This document shows positions 48,501 to 62,300 of a stretch of 64,000 nucleotides of DNA, in pieces (the first letter of the stretch is position 1; every line of letters starts with the position of its first letter). Position numbers and translations under genes: made by a program. Origin of the DNA: Apostichopus japonicus (taxonomy: Eukaryota > Echinodermata > Holothuroidea > Aspidochirotida > Stichopodidae); contig NC_092576.1 of assembly GCF_037975245.1 (NCBI RefSeq), positions 37,104,611 to 37,168,610 of the forward strand, written 5' to 3'. Under the pieces are notes generated by a model. It did no database searches. It worked only from the letters and a program-made list of their open reading frames with translations, and was not told where the DNA came from.

Positions 48501-51500
48501 TTTTACTGCTGAAAGGGAGCTAATAATGAAGATATGACCACGTATTTATAGTAGCTATGGACACTTTAATACTGTTTGAAAATAAATAAATTATATGTTT
48601 TCTTTAATAGAACATAATCTCAAGAAGTATAGCTAGCTGTTACAATGAGAAGGTAGAATGTATTTGAAGTCCACTTAGTACTGATTCTTATCAATATTAC
48701 TATGCATGTGTTCGCCTAATATCCTTTAGTGCATAAGCTTTGTAAAATATCGTGAAGCATATAGCGTATACACATAAAATAGTTACGTGATCTAACACTG
48801 TACTTACTAATCCGTGCGTATACGTCTTTCCTGGGGTGTTGTCCGCTCACCCGAGTTCCGTGATTGCGCACTAGAGAACCGTTGCGGAATAAGGAAGTGT
48901 TTGTCGAAAGTACTATTGTAGCATATAGGCTGAGGCTGTATGTATACAATGTTACGTAACGGGTATTTACGAAAAGAAAAGAAAATCTAGTGACAAATTA
49001 AATGTGGTTTTACACAATATGTTGTACAACCGTAAAAACTTGAACAGAAATTTGAAATTAGGGAAGATAGTATACTGGTTCTGCTGAAAATTCTAGATGT
49101 CACATGTAAATATGCACACCGACTTGAGAAGTTCCATCTTCGGTGGAGAACAATATTGAGAGGTTGTATGGCTAATGTAGATACAAACACTGCTTTCCTG
49201 AGCTTAAAGGTTATGACAGCTATTTGTGCTCGAATAATATACTCATATCAAATACAAAACATGAACAGGTATTGCTTTTGTAACAAAGGTTTGGATTGTG
49301 TTCCCGTGGAAGAGATCTGCACCATTTACCTATTACTATTCCTATATTCCGGAAGTTAAAGTGTATTGTCAAACACAATTGCTGTAGATTGTTTGCATCT
49401 TTAGGTTAAAAAACACATCCTCATAGTACTTGAATATGTGGAGATACACATTCTCAATATTTGGTGATGTTTTATGCTAAAAAATGTCAACAGTAAATTA
49501 GCAATATCATAGTTGCGGGAGAAATGTCTTTTTCCACCATAAACTGTACATATCATTTGTCCGCAATGTTTTTACAAACTGTTGCATAGTGATCAAATGC
49601 TAAATGCCCAAAATAACACATGAGAACGTTACAAATGTAACACACATCTTGACATATAAAGTGTAAATCAACCAATGTTGAAGATAATATGCTGAGATGG
49701 TAACACATATAACCATCTACACGTGATCGACCAATTTTTGTAGTAGGGAACTAATTTCCTGCCCAAAATACTTTACATTCAGAGAACAATATCTCTATAG
49801 AGTTAAGAATGTTATAGAGATGGCATTTCCAACTAAGTAACTACTTGTTACTTTTCATGTTAACATCGCATGTTATCATTGCAACCCGTCTAACTTCATC
49901 AAACAAACATTCACTATTTAGGTATGCTCCTAGCACAAACGGCAGGATTTATGAGGTAGACGCAATTTCCAACACGCTTTCCATCCCACCCCTCCCACCC
50001 CCTCCCCCACCAAAAAAATGCCGAATACCAAAAAAGAAATTTCTAAAATGTATTTTTGTCCTTTAAAATCCTTATGAGAAAACAAATAGTATTTGAAAGT
50101 GTTACATTTTCGAAGGATTCACTCCCAAGACCCTCCTCTCTTGCTTTTTCCCAATAAGTGTACCTCCATTCGATCAGATATAAAGCAAAATAAACTTTTT
50201 ACTTAATCCAACACTTGACAACAGCCATGGCTAGTTGAATCAAGTTCAAATGTGCATAGTGTTGTAATGTTTTATCGGTACCAGTGGAATAGTGGTTCAA
50301 AATACTATATGTAAGGGTACACGTTGGGCTAAGATTACAATGTTATGTATCGAACTTGAAAGTAAAATCTTCAAATCCTACAATGTCATGCAGTAGCAAC
50401 TCGTAGATCATTATTAGGCCCCTAGCATAACGTTAGTTCTACCTAGAAAAATTAAGGGAATGCAACTTAACCTTGGTATCATACCTGTGTTTAATTTCTC
50501 TAATTAATGTTAACCTCAGTAATGCAATAATTCGCTAAATGGTTGTCTTTACTGTCTAACTACATCGTTGAACAGGTATAGGCCTAGCATAGTTGTATAT
50601 CACTATATAATTGGTGTGCAAGTTAGACCTTTAATAAGCCGTAGTGAACATTTTTACTTGGAGTAATATGAGCAGTAAACATATTTTATGGATTACTTAA
50701 ACTTAAACCTTTATTGTTCCTATTTTTAAGCCAGTTTAGTATATTTGAATTGTTAAGCGACTGGTGTTATCAAATTCATCAAACTTATCAAACTGACAAA
50801 CTTTGTATATCGATACCATTTGTGAACTTATTGGTTTTTGAGCACAGGGGATCCTAATGTCTGCGCACGGTATTTGCATAGAAAAGTGAATACAATGCAA
50901 TTGTTCAAAACAGTGTTTGACCTCATAATACATTCAAAGGATATCACCGACTGTATGTAACGCCAAACGGGACAAAAACTATGTGGATCTAAGTCATTAT
51001 GTGAATACAAATTGCTGCCACATTATAACAATAACATGTCCTTATGTGGCGCTATCAGCACCACCACATACTGACCAAGAACATATTATTTATCAAGTGG
51101 TCATTACACTGTCATATAACGACCGCCGAAACTGTACTATAATGATTTTTTTTTCATAAGTCTTTATGTGGCTTATCTATCGCCACATAAGGAACTGTGG
51201 TGATGGATGCTACTGTACATAAGGACTTTTCCATCCGATGGGGCTATTCAATATTTACACCAGATAACTTGTATTTATATTACTAAACGAGCGCGTAACT
51301 AGTGTAAACATTACGTAGTCTGTTCACTCGTTCGCGTGAGGTCTTCGTTTTACTTATAGTGTACATGATGTACGGTTTCATTGTTACTGTAGGCAAAGTG
51401 TAAGCAAATATAACAAGAAATACTACTACTAGTCTACGCCTTGTAGGGCTAATTTTACTTTAGTAAGCCCAGGGCTAGTACAGTGTATAAAGTAGATGGA

Positions 51501-52309
51501 GGAGTAGGATAAGACCTATGATCATACATGTTATTATTTGATTATAATGCAACGTTTATTAGCCTAGGCGTACGCTATAATGTATACGCACTGTGCTAAA
51601 AATCAATGTGTTTCTGTTCTTTGATTTTGGTTTTACTGAGACGTAGAGAGAGTAAACTGTAACCCATAGGCCTATCACGTGCTCCGATTATGTATATTCT
51701 AATGCATAATGTTTTGGTTGAATGTGTATCATTGTTTGTTTGGCTCGTTTCACCGCACTTAAAAAGCACATTGTTCTATTTTGTCAAGCTCAACTGAAAA
51801 TATGATATGATGTGTAATCAAGTCACGTTGCCTTTATTTATTTGAACATTATCTAGGTGAATGTATTTTTTGATCCAGCCCTGATGCGCCTTTATAACAT
51901 ATTTTTTTCCTGTATTATTTATCAGTGAAATTTAATAGGTTATATAATAAATATATAAACATTCTAACTGACACTCTAGTCTAGCTACTTCCGGTTCTTC
52001 TAATCGAGTAATTGTAAGTGATATTTTAATTTCGTATGATAACTCTAAAATTATACGCATTTATGTACAATAAAAGGTAGCTTCATACACATCATGTATA
52101 ACAATTATACAGTTTGCACCATCGATCACAAGAGGGAGACGGCAAAGTGCCAAAATGTAACATGAACCATTCAAAGTACCAAGATTATGGAAACCCATGT
52201 ATATCTCGAGTAATCCATTTATTGTCTTGACTGTGGAACTTTACAAAGAATTTGCACCCAAAGTAATTCACCCTCATTTGTATTTTGCATACAAATCTAC
52301 AGACCTAAG
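45521..52309. other. Unassigned AT-rich spacer upstream of the NLR
   Basis: No exon, tRNA or large repeat supported. 51038-51226 is bounded by GTCCTTATGT and ACATAAGGAC, and has internal CACCACCACA/TGTGGTGA matches. The NLR promoter should be near the right end but has no recognisable TATA box in a good position. Confidence 0.4.
51038..51226. mobile_element. Candidate small foldback element
   Basis: The ends GTCCTTATGT and ACATAAGGAC are a perfect 10-bp inverted repeat. Inside, CTTATGTGGC and GCCACATAAGG recur, so the whole 189 bp can fold on itself. No target duplication was recognised. Confidence 0.45.
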
Positions 52310-52367
52310 ATGGCTGCCAATTTGAATCCCGTGGACATCAAACCAGATGTGAGGAAGACAGTGAACG
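52310..52367 (+). CDS. NLR exon 1 (translation start)
   Basis: Nineteen codons plus one base, MAANLNPVDIKPDVRKTVN, donor GTAAGT. ACAAATCTACAG just upstream looks like an acceptor, so part of the 5' UTR may be in an earlier exon. Phase 1 joins exon 2, giving GFGSF. Confidence 0.75.
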
Positions 52368-53351
52368 GTAAGTTTTAAAGCTGAACAATTTGCATTTATT
52401 GTAATTTTTTGTCTAACTCGTGTTAGGCTGTTGTATGTACAATCCATGGTACACTGTTGCGTTTGCTAACTTATTTGAGAAGCCATCTTCACTTTTCTTT
52501 GATAAAAATACTTAATATTGGCGAATGTAATGCAGATATAATTAAACAAATTGACAACATAATATCTTATCATACTTTTGAAAGTAAAAGGGATGACCAG
52601 GTCATTACTTTTGATCAATAAGTTCAAAATATTCACGATCATATCACTAACGCATCAGTTGGGAGTGTTCCGTGTACTACTTAGGTATCTTCAATCTTTT
52701 TTCTTTTCTCAACAGGTTTTGGTAGTTTTAAAGTTGCACTTGCTGACATTCTGACTGTTACAACTGTTCTTCAACTTGCTACATTCTTTGAATATCCGCC
52801 TGTTATCATAGAGGAGCTGGGTACTGCAGTCAGTGCGGGCCTTCTCATGATTCGTTATATGGAAGAGAGAGGACAAATAAAGCCAACAAATATCCTAACA
52901 CTTCTGTCTGCGCTGAAGAAAATGTGTCTTTCTGGGACTGAGGAACGTGTGAAAAAGCTGTATGAGGAACATACAGGGAGACTATGTTCCAGTGATGGTC
53001 AGTCTAAGGCTCAGGAAGAAGGTACTGTAACTTAGAGCATATCGTTATATGTACATGATCATGCGGCACTGTCATAATTGTTAAAAATGTGAAATACTCC
53101 CATCGATTTACTGCTATTTACTAACGATTTGTGATTTCATTTACTAATCACCAGTTATGGGAGGCTATTCAGAAGTGTTTGAGGTAAATCGGATATTTTA
53201 ACCTGTAACGTATAACACTCAACTTTCAACAGAAAGTGAAGTTTGAAAAAATATAGCTAGAGGTGTATTGTTCGTTTAACAATTGAAGATAAACAAGTTT
53301 GCGTGTAATAATACAAAAATGTAATTGGGTGTATAATATCTTAGTAATATT

Positions 53352-53394
<43 letters not shown>

Positions 53395-56300
53395 ACTATA
53401 ATTCTTAGGTAATGCTACACATACAAACTTCAATGTTCCATTGCCTCATTTTATTCTTACAAAAATTGCACAGTGGGTTTGTGTGAGTTTATGTAAGAAA
53501 CAAGTTTGTGTCTATTAATATATTAATGAAACGAAACTGAAAGTGTTTTTCTTTTGAATCACTGACCGCAGCGAAGGATTAAATAACATATTCCAGTTAA
53601 ATTCATACTTCTAACGTATTCATATTTACAAACAGCTTCATGATAATGACATTTATCATTTAATAAATAGTTGTATGTTAAGTTCGAACGAGTGTGTGTA
53701 GTAAAGTTAGTGAGGCTGATAATGGTATCGTGTTTTTTTTTAGTTTTTTTTTTACGTTCGATGCGCCTTAACTTTGTTTTCTATTTCTGGGTATAACTGT
53801 AGTAATTCCATTTAAAAAATATATGAAATGACAATGATATTTGACAGGTGACACCCCAAATATTAAAACTGGTGCTGATTAGTGTGTTTGGAATCCTGAC
53901 TAGAGCTGACTTACAACTGGCAAAGTCATGACCAGTGCAATCTTAAGTCCACGCACAGTGCCCGACTATCCATGATTTTCTAAGTAATGACAGTTGCGTA
54001 GAGTTTTAATAGTTAGTTAGTTAACACTTCCGCACGGCACAATGAATTCTAGACAATTGCTATCTTAGCTTGTGTGAAGATCTGCTCACTTGTAATACGC
54101 TATTCGTTTCTCACTACAGGTAAAATAAAGACCTTCGCGAACTTTTTAAAACACACATACGCCCTGTGGTACAATAGAATTCAGCCAATCCCATACATAC
54201 GAGAGAAGATGTGCTGCGTTGATGCTATATATGTTGAGTCTGGCTTAGAACTTGACTCGCAATCATTTGAAGAATCAAGTTTAGTGAGTCTGAAATCATT
54301 CCGAGACATTTTCGACAGTAATATAATTCCATCTAACCGAATCTTATTAGAAGGAGACCCTGGTTACGGGAAATCAACCCTTACACTTCAAGCTGCATAT
54401 GACTGGTGTTTGGGAAATGTTGCATCACCGCTCAAAAATGTCGCTGTTTTCATTCTGCTGCCACTTAGGCTTCTGGGAAATATTTCTTCAATATTTGAAG
54501 CTATTCGTGTTGTCTTGATGCCGAAGGAATCACCTCTGACGGATGATGACATCCTGGAAATACTAAGAAACGGTTTATCTGTGGTTATCGTGTTAGATGG
54601 ATATGATGAGTATCCCGATAAGAATAGTGGTAAAGAAACTGACGTCATGGACATGATCGCTGGAAAGATGTTCCCAAATATCAAGGTTGTGGTATCCACT
54701 AGATCATCTTCCTTACCAAAATATTTACATCCAACCAATGTTACTATTAGATTGACTGGGTTTGATGAAGAGTCCAGGGATGAGTACATTCAACGAACAG
54801 TTACTGGTGGTGACCAGGAAGCAAGTAAACGTATAACAAATGCTCTGAACAGTAGTCCAATTCTAAATGATATTTGCCAGGTGCCGATGTTCTGCGTCCT
54901 ATTTGCCCATGTTGCCAATGATCAGAAAGGTGTCATCGAGTTTAGTTCAGTGACGAGTTTCTTTAAGTACGTGATAGATGGTTTCTACAGTCACATGTGG
55001 AAGAAAGATCTTAAGGAACCAATTGATCAATCAATACGTGAATACTCCAAACTGAACAGACTTGCGTTTGATAGTCTCACTGGGAAAACACAAATCATTG
55101 CTTGGCCCAAAGGTACATTCATCGACACAGTTGGAAAGGATTGCTATGAAGAACTTTCAAACATCGGCATTCTTATCGTAGAGAAAACTCATGAAATAAT
55201 CAACGAACCAGAAGAATATGATATTCACCACACTAAACAAAGTGAACTCGTTCGTTTCTATCACAAACTATTTGCTGAATGGTATGCCGCTAGGTATCTG
55301 TCGTCGTACGCCGGGAGCTTTTGGCCTTTCTGGCTTAAATATAACCTAAACAAAATTAATCCTGTCGATCTTCAATTTGTGTTTCGTTTTGCTTGTGGAC
55401 TGAACAAGAAAGCCTCCAGCAGAATAATCAAATATTTGAAAAGTGTAGAAGGAGGAGCGTCCTTTGCATCTCTATGTCTTTTTGAACAGCCAGATGATCC
55501 AAAGGAGGTCGTTGAAACTGTAAAGGGATTGTGTTCTGATGGCATGATAATACGATCTTCTGACAGCAGACTCTTACAAAGATCAAGTATACAGCTTCTT
55601 GATATTGCATCGAGGAAGAAGGTAGTTACAACGTTTACCATATTTTAAGTTAAGTGCCATATCCGGAGGAAATACAAGCCATGGCGCATTCTGCATTTGT
55701 AATTCCACAAATGTATGATTCAGTGGAATATAAATATATTGAATTTGTGTGCCAAATTGCCGTCAGTGTGTGGTTCACATTGAAAAACAATGACTTTTCA
55801 GACGTGTAGAAATGATTTTGAAAAAAAAAAATCAATCAACACACGTTTTAAATGTATTGATCCAAACTATTACGTCAGCACAGTCACAAAATATGAGGTA
55901 GAGTACATTGAGCCTGGTGTTATCTATAGATAATTTGTGGTCTTTGTATGGAGTTAAACATTATGATTTGTTAGGATTAAGAAACACAGCTTATTATCAA
56001 CAGTAAGACCTTGAAGGAGAAGTATGTTATACTCTGGATTGTTTTATAAACTTTCCCGACGATGAATGTGTATGAAATGCTCATGTCTTGAAATTCAAAG
56101 CAGTATTGGAAAACAATGGTAGCACACTAAGTTACTTAGATGTTTCCTTTTGTCAAATACACTTCATATCAATATTGGCAAGTACGACATGCTGTATGAC
56201 AGGTTTAGAAGTGTTTCTCTCAAACAAAACGTTCGCAAACAATGAAAGTAGTGTAAGTCATCCTATTTACATGCAGTTTTATCGGCATTAAATTATTAGA

Positions 56301-59300
56301 ACACATATTAAAACTCCAACAAGGCATACAGTTGTTTATTTAAAACTAGATAAGCTGAAATGAATTAAAAACAAAGGCAGCCTATATATTTAAAAATAAA
56401 TGAATTATGCTCAGTTGCTAATGAATTTCACAATAAATGAAGGTGCCTGTATGCAGATGTTGCATCAAGTACAAACTTGAGTTACGTATATGATAGGGAA
56501 AACGTGTTTATTTTGAAGGTAACATTTCACCTTTATTTTTTTTAGATCGAAGTACCCTGCCTCCAGATAAACCACATTTTCAAGGTAGCACGCCAGAACG
56601 AGGTAACCCTGGAATCCGGACTTAGTCTTCCCGTTCTCTTATCAATAAGGAAACTGGTATTCACAACACAAGCAGAACACGAAATTACCCAGGAAAACAT
56701 GTTCGGAGTGGTACAATATGGGCAACGGTGTCTTCAGCTGAAAACATTAGCGTGAGTAAACAGTTCATAGGCAAACTAATGGTTCAGATATAAATGAATT
56801 TAAAAGAATTAATCAAAATAGTAAATATAAATAACTTCTTTAAAAGTTGGTGGTACATTTTCTTTTACAAGTTATACTTCAATTTCTGTTAGTTCAGAGT
56901 ACAAATTTGCTTCCTTTGAAATCCCTTGATAGTTTGTTTCAATCTGAGTGTTGTTTTAACGTTGTATAACTTTTATGTGTCGAACTTGTGAATGCATTCT
57001 TCCTCGTCACGGATGTAATTTTCAAGCATTTGCATTCATGTTGTTACTATATATAAAATATGTAGAGTTTTCTTTTCATTTAATCACAGATTCCATGGTA
57101 AATTTCTATTACCTCTGTCCTTAACCGTAGAGACATTGAAATTGAACATGAATTCAAGAAGTATTACCGGTAAGAATATTCCACAACACCAGAAAAATAT
57201 TTTGGATAAATGTATCCATTTATTTTAACTACATTTACTAAACGAAACATATCAATTAACAATTAAAATCGACAACATAATTTTAAGCTAGTAATATTTA
57301 GATGACGACGGTTGCAAAATTACTAAAAAAAAAGTTTGAAAACTTTACCAAACTAAAAGATTCATAACTTCCATTTTTTCAGTATTCTGGCAACTTTTGG
57401 AATATGTCTTTCAGTTAGATGTTTCCTCTGGCAAATGGCGACTTAGCTCAACGGAATCTTTGACTTCCGGTGTAAGTAGATAGAAAACGTGTTCTGTCAT
57501 ATGAATATCATGTATATTTCATAACAAATGCATATTCTGTGGAAAAGTGTTTAGTAATGATGAAGGCTAACCTTGAAAACAGTGATGTTGCAATACAAAA
57601 TATCCAGCACAGCACAATTTTTCATTTAGATTAATGTTGATATAACGCCTTGTTAGATGAGAACATTGAATTCATTTCCTGCTAGTGTATCTAATGATGC
57701 AATTAAGACTTTTCTGTAATTGAAATGTATCCTTCCCTACTACTCACAATGTAGTTAGTGTATTTCACAGTAAGAAGAAAACTAGAAAAACTTAACTATC
57801 CACGACATCGAAATCGTCTACTTTGGAATGAAACAACTTGGCAATAAAAAACCAATAGTAAAAGAGTTTTTTTTTTCTTCTTATATCTGCTGGGATTAAA
57901 ATCTCTGCGTCAATGGTGTCTTATTTTGAATTTCTAAATAGATTGTTGAACCCGAGGAGGATGTTGAGATGTTGAGAAGTGTATGCTCCGGTGGCATGGC
58001 ACTTAGACGTACTGATAGCAGACTCCTACAAAGAGCTAACATTCAATTTCTTGAGATTGCATCAAGGCATAAGGTGAATTGGTTTCAAAATATTGTAACA
58101 TGCAAATTCAAAAATATGAAAAACAATATAATCGATCGGGATCTACTAAAGATGGTAATAAAAACTTCATGTTGCAATAATCATTTTACGTATGTCTACA
58201 TTGCATGCATTAACAGATCATTGGTCAAATTAATTCATACTGCAATTTTGGTTAGCTGATGATTTCTAGGGTGGGTCTCTCTTGCCGAATAGTAGCAATT
58301 TAAATATTATGTTAACACTTTTGCCTGGGAAACGTAACAAATATGACATATTTTTGTTAAATAAACGTGACTACAAAACATCCAATTAAAATCAATTTTC
58401 TTAGTCTATGGGTATGTTTCATCACGCAATACACATTCGCTTACAAACGTAATTCATACAAATGTGGTTTATATCTTCTTCAAGATTCCATTATCCTGTT
58501 TAGTACTCGATACATTTCGTGAAGCGGATCAGCACAGTATAACTCTGGAAAATGGAAACCACGTGCCCGCACTGTCTACTTTAGAGGACATCCAAATCAG
58601 AACTGAAAAGAGAATCGAATTTACACAAAAACAAGTCGTCGGGCTACTTTGTTATGCACAGAAATGTCAAAAATTGAAAAAAATCTTGTAAGTTAACAAA
58701 GATCAAGTTTACAATGCAGAAAGAAAGTGTTTTCCATACTTGTATTCGAGGATCTAAAATCTATGCGAAATATGTGTCAACTATTGATATATTTTATACC
58801 TACTAAGCTGATGTGTTAATTAATCATTAGGTAATGTACGTATGGAGAGTGGTTATTTTTGATGTTGATATTATCTTACTCAATATTAATTCAAGAAAAT
58901 AAATGATAGTGGAAACGATCATATTTCATAGCAACTTGACGTGCATAATGTATTTGTAATGCAGTTAATATCTGATAAAATTGTAATTAATCAGAAACAG
59001 CAAAGTTTATTGATGATTTTTTTTTTGTAATACTGATAAAGTACGGGAGTTTCTTTCTACACAGATTCATTGACTGCTTGGTACCTTTGTGTTTTCCAAA
59101 CGACTCCCTTCGGCCTTGTGAATCAGACACACTCAGAGGTGAGAGAAATTTAAAACCATGAACATAATGCAACGAAGCATGATGCAATTTTTTGGAACTA
59201 AGAATACAATACGAAAGGAAAGCTATTTTGCCAATGTGTTCACTAACCTGGAAGAACAGCTTGTTAAGTTTAAACTTATTCATAAACTAAAAGTACAGAC

Positions 59301-62300
59301 ATTGCACACACAACCAATTTAAAGTTATAGAACGGTCATCGTACATATATTTTTTATTTCTCGGCAGTCTTGTGGAAACCAGGGGAACAAGAACTTGAAT
59401 TAAATTTCACAAGAGGTAGATGGATGGTGGAATCCCAGGAGTGCCTGACTCTTGAGGTAAGTATTTTTAAACTTCACAATAAGTTGGAGCTAGATTGCTC
59501 TTGCGAAAACTAATAACAATAACAATAACAATAACAAGCTATAAGGTCATCTGAGTTTTGTTGCATTTACATTCCTCTTGTACAATTTTAGAAATGGAAT
59601 GACTTAACCATCTCATAAAACTCATGCAGGGAATTCGTCTTGTTGCAGTCTTATTATCAAACCATTAATCGTATTGGCTATGCATTACATACAAAGTCTG
59701 CCACCATCAGTTCTACGCCTGTGTCTGTACAAAAATATGTCATGGCATCTTTTTGAAGACATTGAATTTGTCTAGCCGTTACATACCACGTGTGACATTA
59801 CCGGTTCCAAGTCATAGCGGTATGTAAGGAAGTCACTTTTATGTGAAAACATTGAGGTACAAGAGACATACCTGACAAACATACTTGTTGTCCAAAAAAA
59901 TCATTTAGTGATTTTATCGAAAGAACAATTATGCAACATATGACTTTAGAGTTTAGACGGATACAATTGATTCCAACGAGTTTGCATTATATATGCGTCT
60001 GATTTGTGTATTAAGAGGTTATGCAGGAGGGGGGGAGGGGGGGGGTTGGTCTCGAAAATTGTCAAGTTTAAATTATATTTAAAACTTACTAGAATGATAT
60101 GGAAGTGTCCTTCAACCAGTCAAATTCAACTTTACTCTTGGACCATTCATTTGATACTGAGCATATACTAAACTATATATTCAGAATTTGTTTAATTCAT
60201 TTGCATTTACAGACTAAGGACCACCATAGTCTGACCAAAATGTGTTCCGGGACAGTTACTTTAAACACGAATGATACCAAAGAATATCATAGGTCTGTTA
60301 TACTGTTACTACAAATTGCAGCAAGTCAACAAGTAAGATACCGTCATGTCATGTAATATTGATTAATATTATTAATAGCCAACATACTTTTTATATGTTT
60401 AGTGTAAGCTGTTATGATTAATCATCTTCCACCAAGGAAACGAATCTGTAATCTGGCATACTGTTCTAATATTTTACAGGTAAAGAAATAACGTATTCAA
60501 GAAGCCTACAATAAACGTAGAAAAAAAACCTTACTAGGTCAACAGATCATTTGTTGAGCAATAATTTTTAAGTGACGTGAAATACAATCTGTCAAATTGC
60601 TCTTCGCGAAGTTGATAAGTAGATGAGGAAATTTGATCTGAAAAGGTAATATAGTGGGTAAACGATGATAAGTTCCAAGTCAAAAGGAAATTTTAACACC
60701 ACGTTTAAATGTTGAAATACCTATCTATCTTCTTCAAGATTCCATTAACCTGTCTGGTACTCGATACATTTCGTGAAGCGGAGCAGCACAGTATAACTCT
60801 GGAAAATGGAAACCATGTGCCCGCACTGTCTACTTTAGAGGAAATCCAAATCAGAACGGAAAAGAGAATCGAATTTACACGAGAACAAGTCGTCGGGCTA
60901 CTTTGTTATGCACAGAAATGTCAAAAATTGAGGAAAATCTCGTAAGTTAACAAATATTAAGATTTACAATAGAGAAAGAAAATGCTTTTCATACTTTTAT
61001 ACGAGGATTTAATATCTATGCGAAATATGTGTCAACTATCGATTTATTTTATACCTGCTAAGCTACTGTGTTAATTAATCATTAGGTAATGTACGTACTA
61101 CGCAGTGGTTATTTTGAATGTTAATATTATCTTACTCAACATTAGTACAAGAAAATAAATGATAGTGAAAACGATCATATTTTATAGCAGCTTGACGTGC
61201 ATAATGTATTTGTAATGCAGTTAATATCTGATAAAATTGTAATTAATCAGAAACAGCAAAGTTTATTGATGATTTTTTTTGTTTGTAATACTGATAAAGT
61301 ACGGGAGTTTCTTTTTACACAGATTCATTGACTGCTTGGTACCTTTGTGTTTTCCAAACGACTCCCTTTGGCCTTGTGAATCAGAGACACTCAGAGGTGA
61401 GAGAAATTTAAAACCATGAACATAATGCAACGAAGCATGATGCAATTCTTTTGAACTAAGAATACAATACGAAAGGAAAGCTATTTTGCCAATGTGTTCA
61501 CTAACCTGGAAGAACAGCTTGTTAACTTTGAACTTATTTATAAACCAAAGGTACAGACAATACAAACACAACCAATAAAAGATATAGAACGGTCACCGTA
61601 CATACATGTTCATTTATCGGCAGTCTTATGGAAACCAGGGGAACAAGAACTTGAATTAAATTTCACAAGAGGTAGATGGATGGTGGAATCCCAGGAGTGC
61701 TTGACTCTTGAGGTAAGTATTATTAAACTTCACAATAAGTTGTAGCTAGATTGCTCTTGCGATAACTAATAACAATAACAATAACAAGCTATAAGATCAT
61801 CTGAGTTTTGTTGCATTTACATTCCTCTTTGTATAATTCTGGAAATGGAATGACTTAACCATCTCATAAATCTCCTGCAGGGAATTCGTCTTGTTGCAGT
61901 CTTATTATAAAACCATTAAACGTAATGGCTATACATACAAAGTGTGCCACCATCAGTTCTACGACTGTGTCTGTACACAAATATGTCATGGCATCTTTTT
62001 GAAGACATTGAAATATCTAGCCGTTGCATACCACGTGTGACTTTACCGGTTCCAAGTCATAGCGGTATGTAAGGAATTCACTTTTATGTGTAAACATTGA
62101 GGAACAAGAGACATACCTGACAAACATACTTGTTGTCCAAAAAAAATCATTTAGTGATTTTATCGAAAGAACAATTACACAACAGATGACTTTAGAGTTT
62201 AGACGGATACAATTGATTCCTTTGAGTTTGCATTATATATGCATCTGATTTGTGTATTAAGAGAACAAGGCGGGAGAGAGAGAGGGGGGGGGGGTTGTTC

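Noticed and set aside
54388-55641. Minus-strand frames within the NACHT exon
   Set aside because: Antisense shadows of a well-supported coding exon.
58987-59283. Minus-strand 98-codon frame (and its copy at 61263-61571)
   Set aside because: Antisense to exons B2/B3 and adjacent intron; duplicated only because the cassette is.
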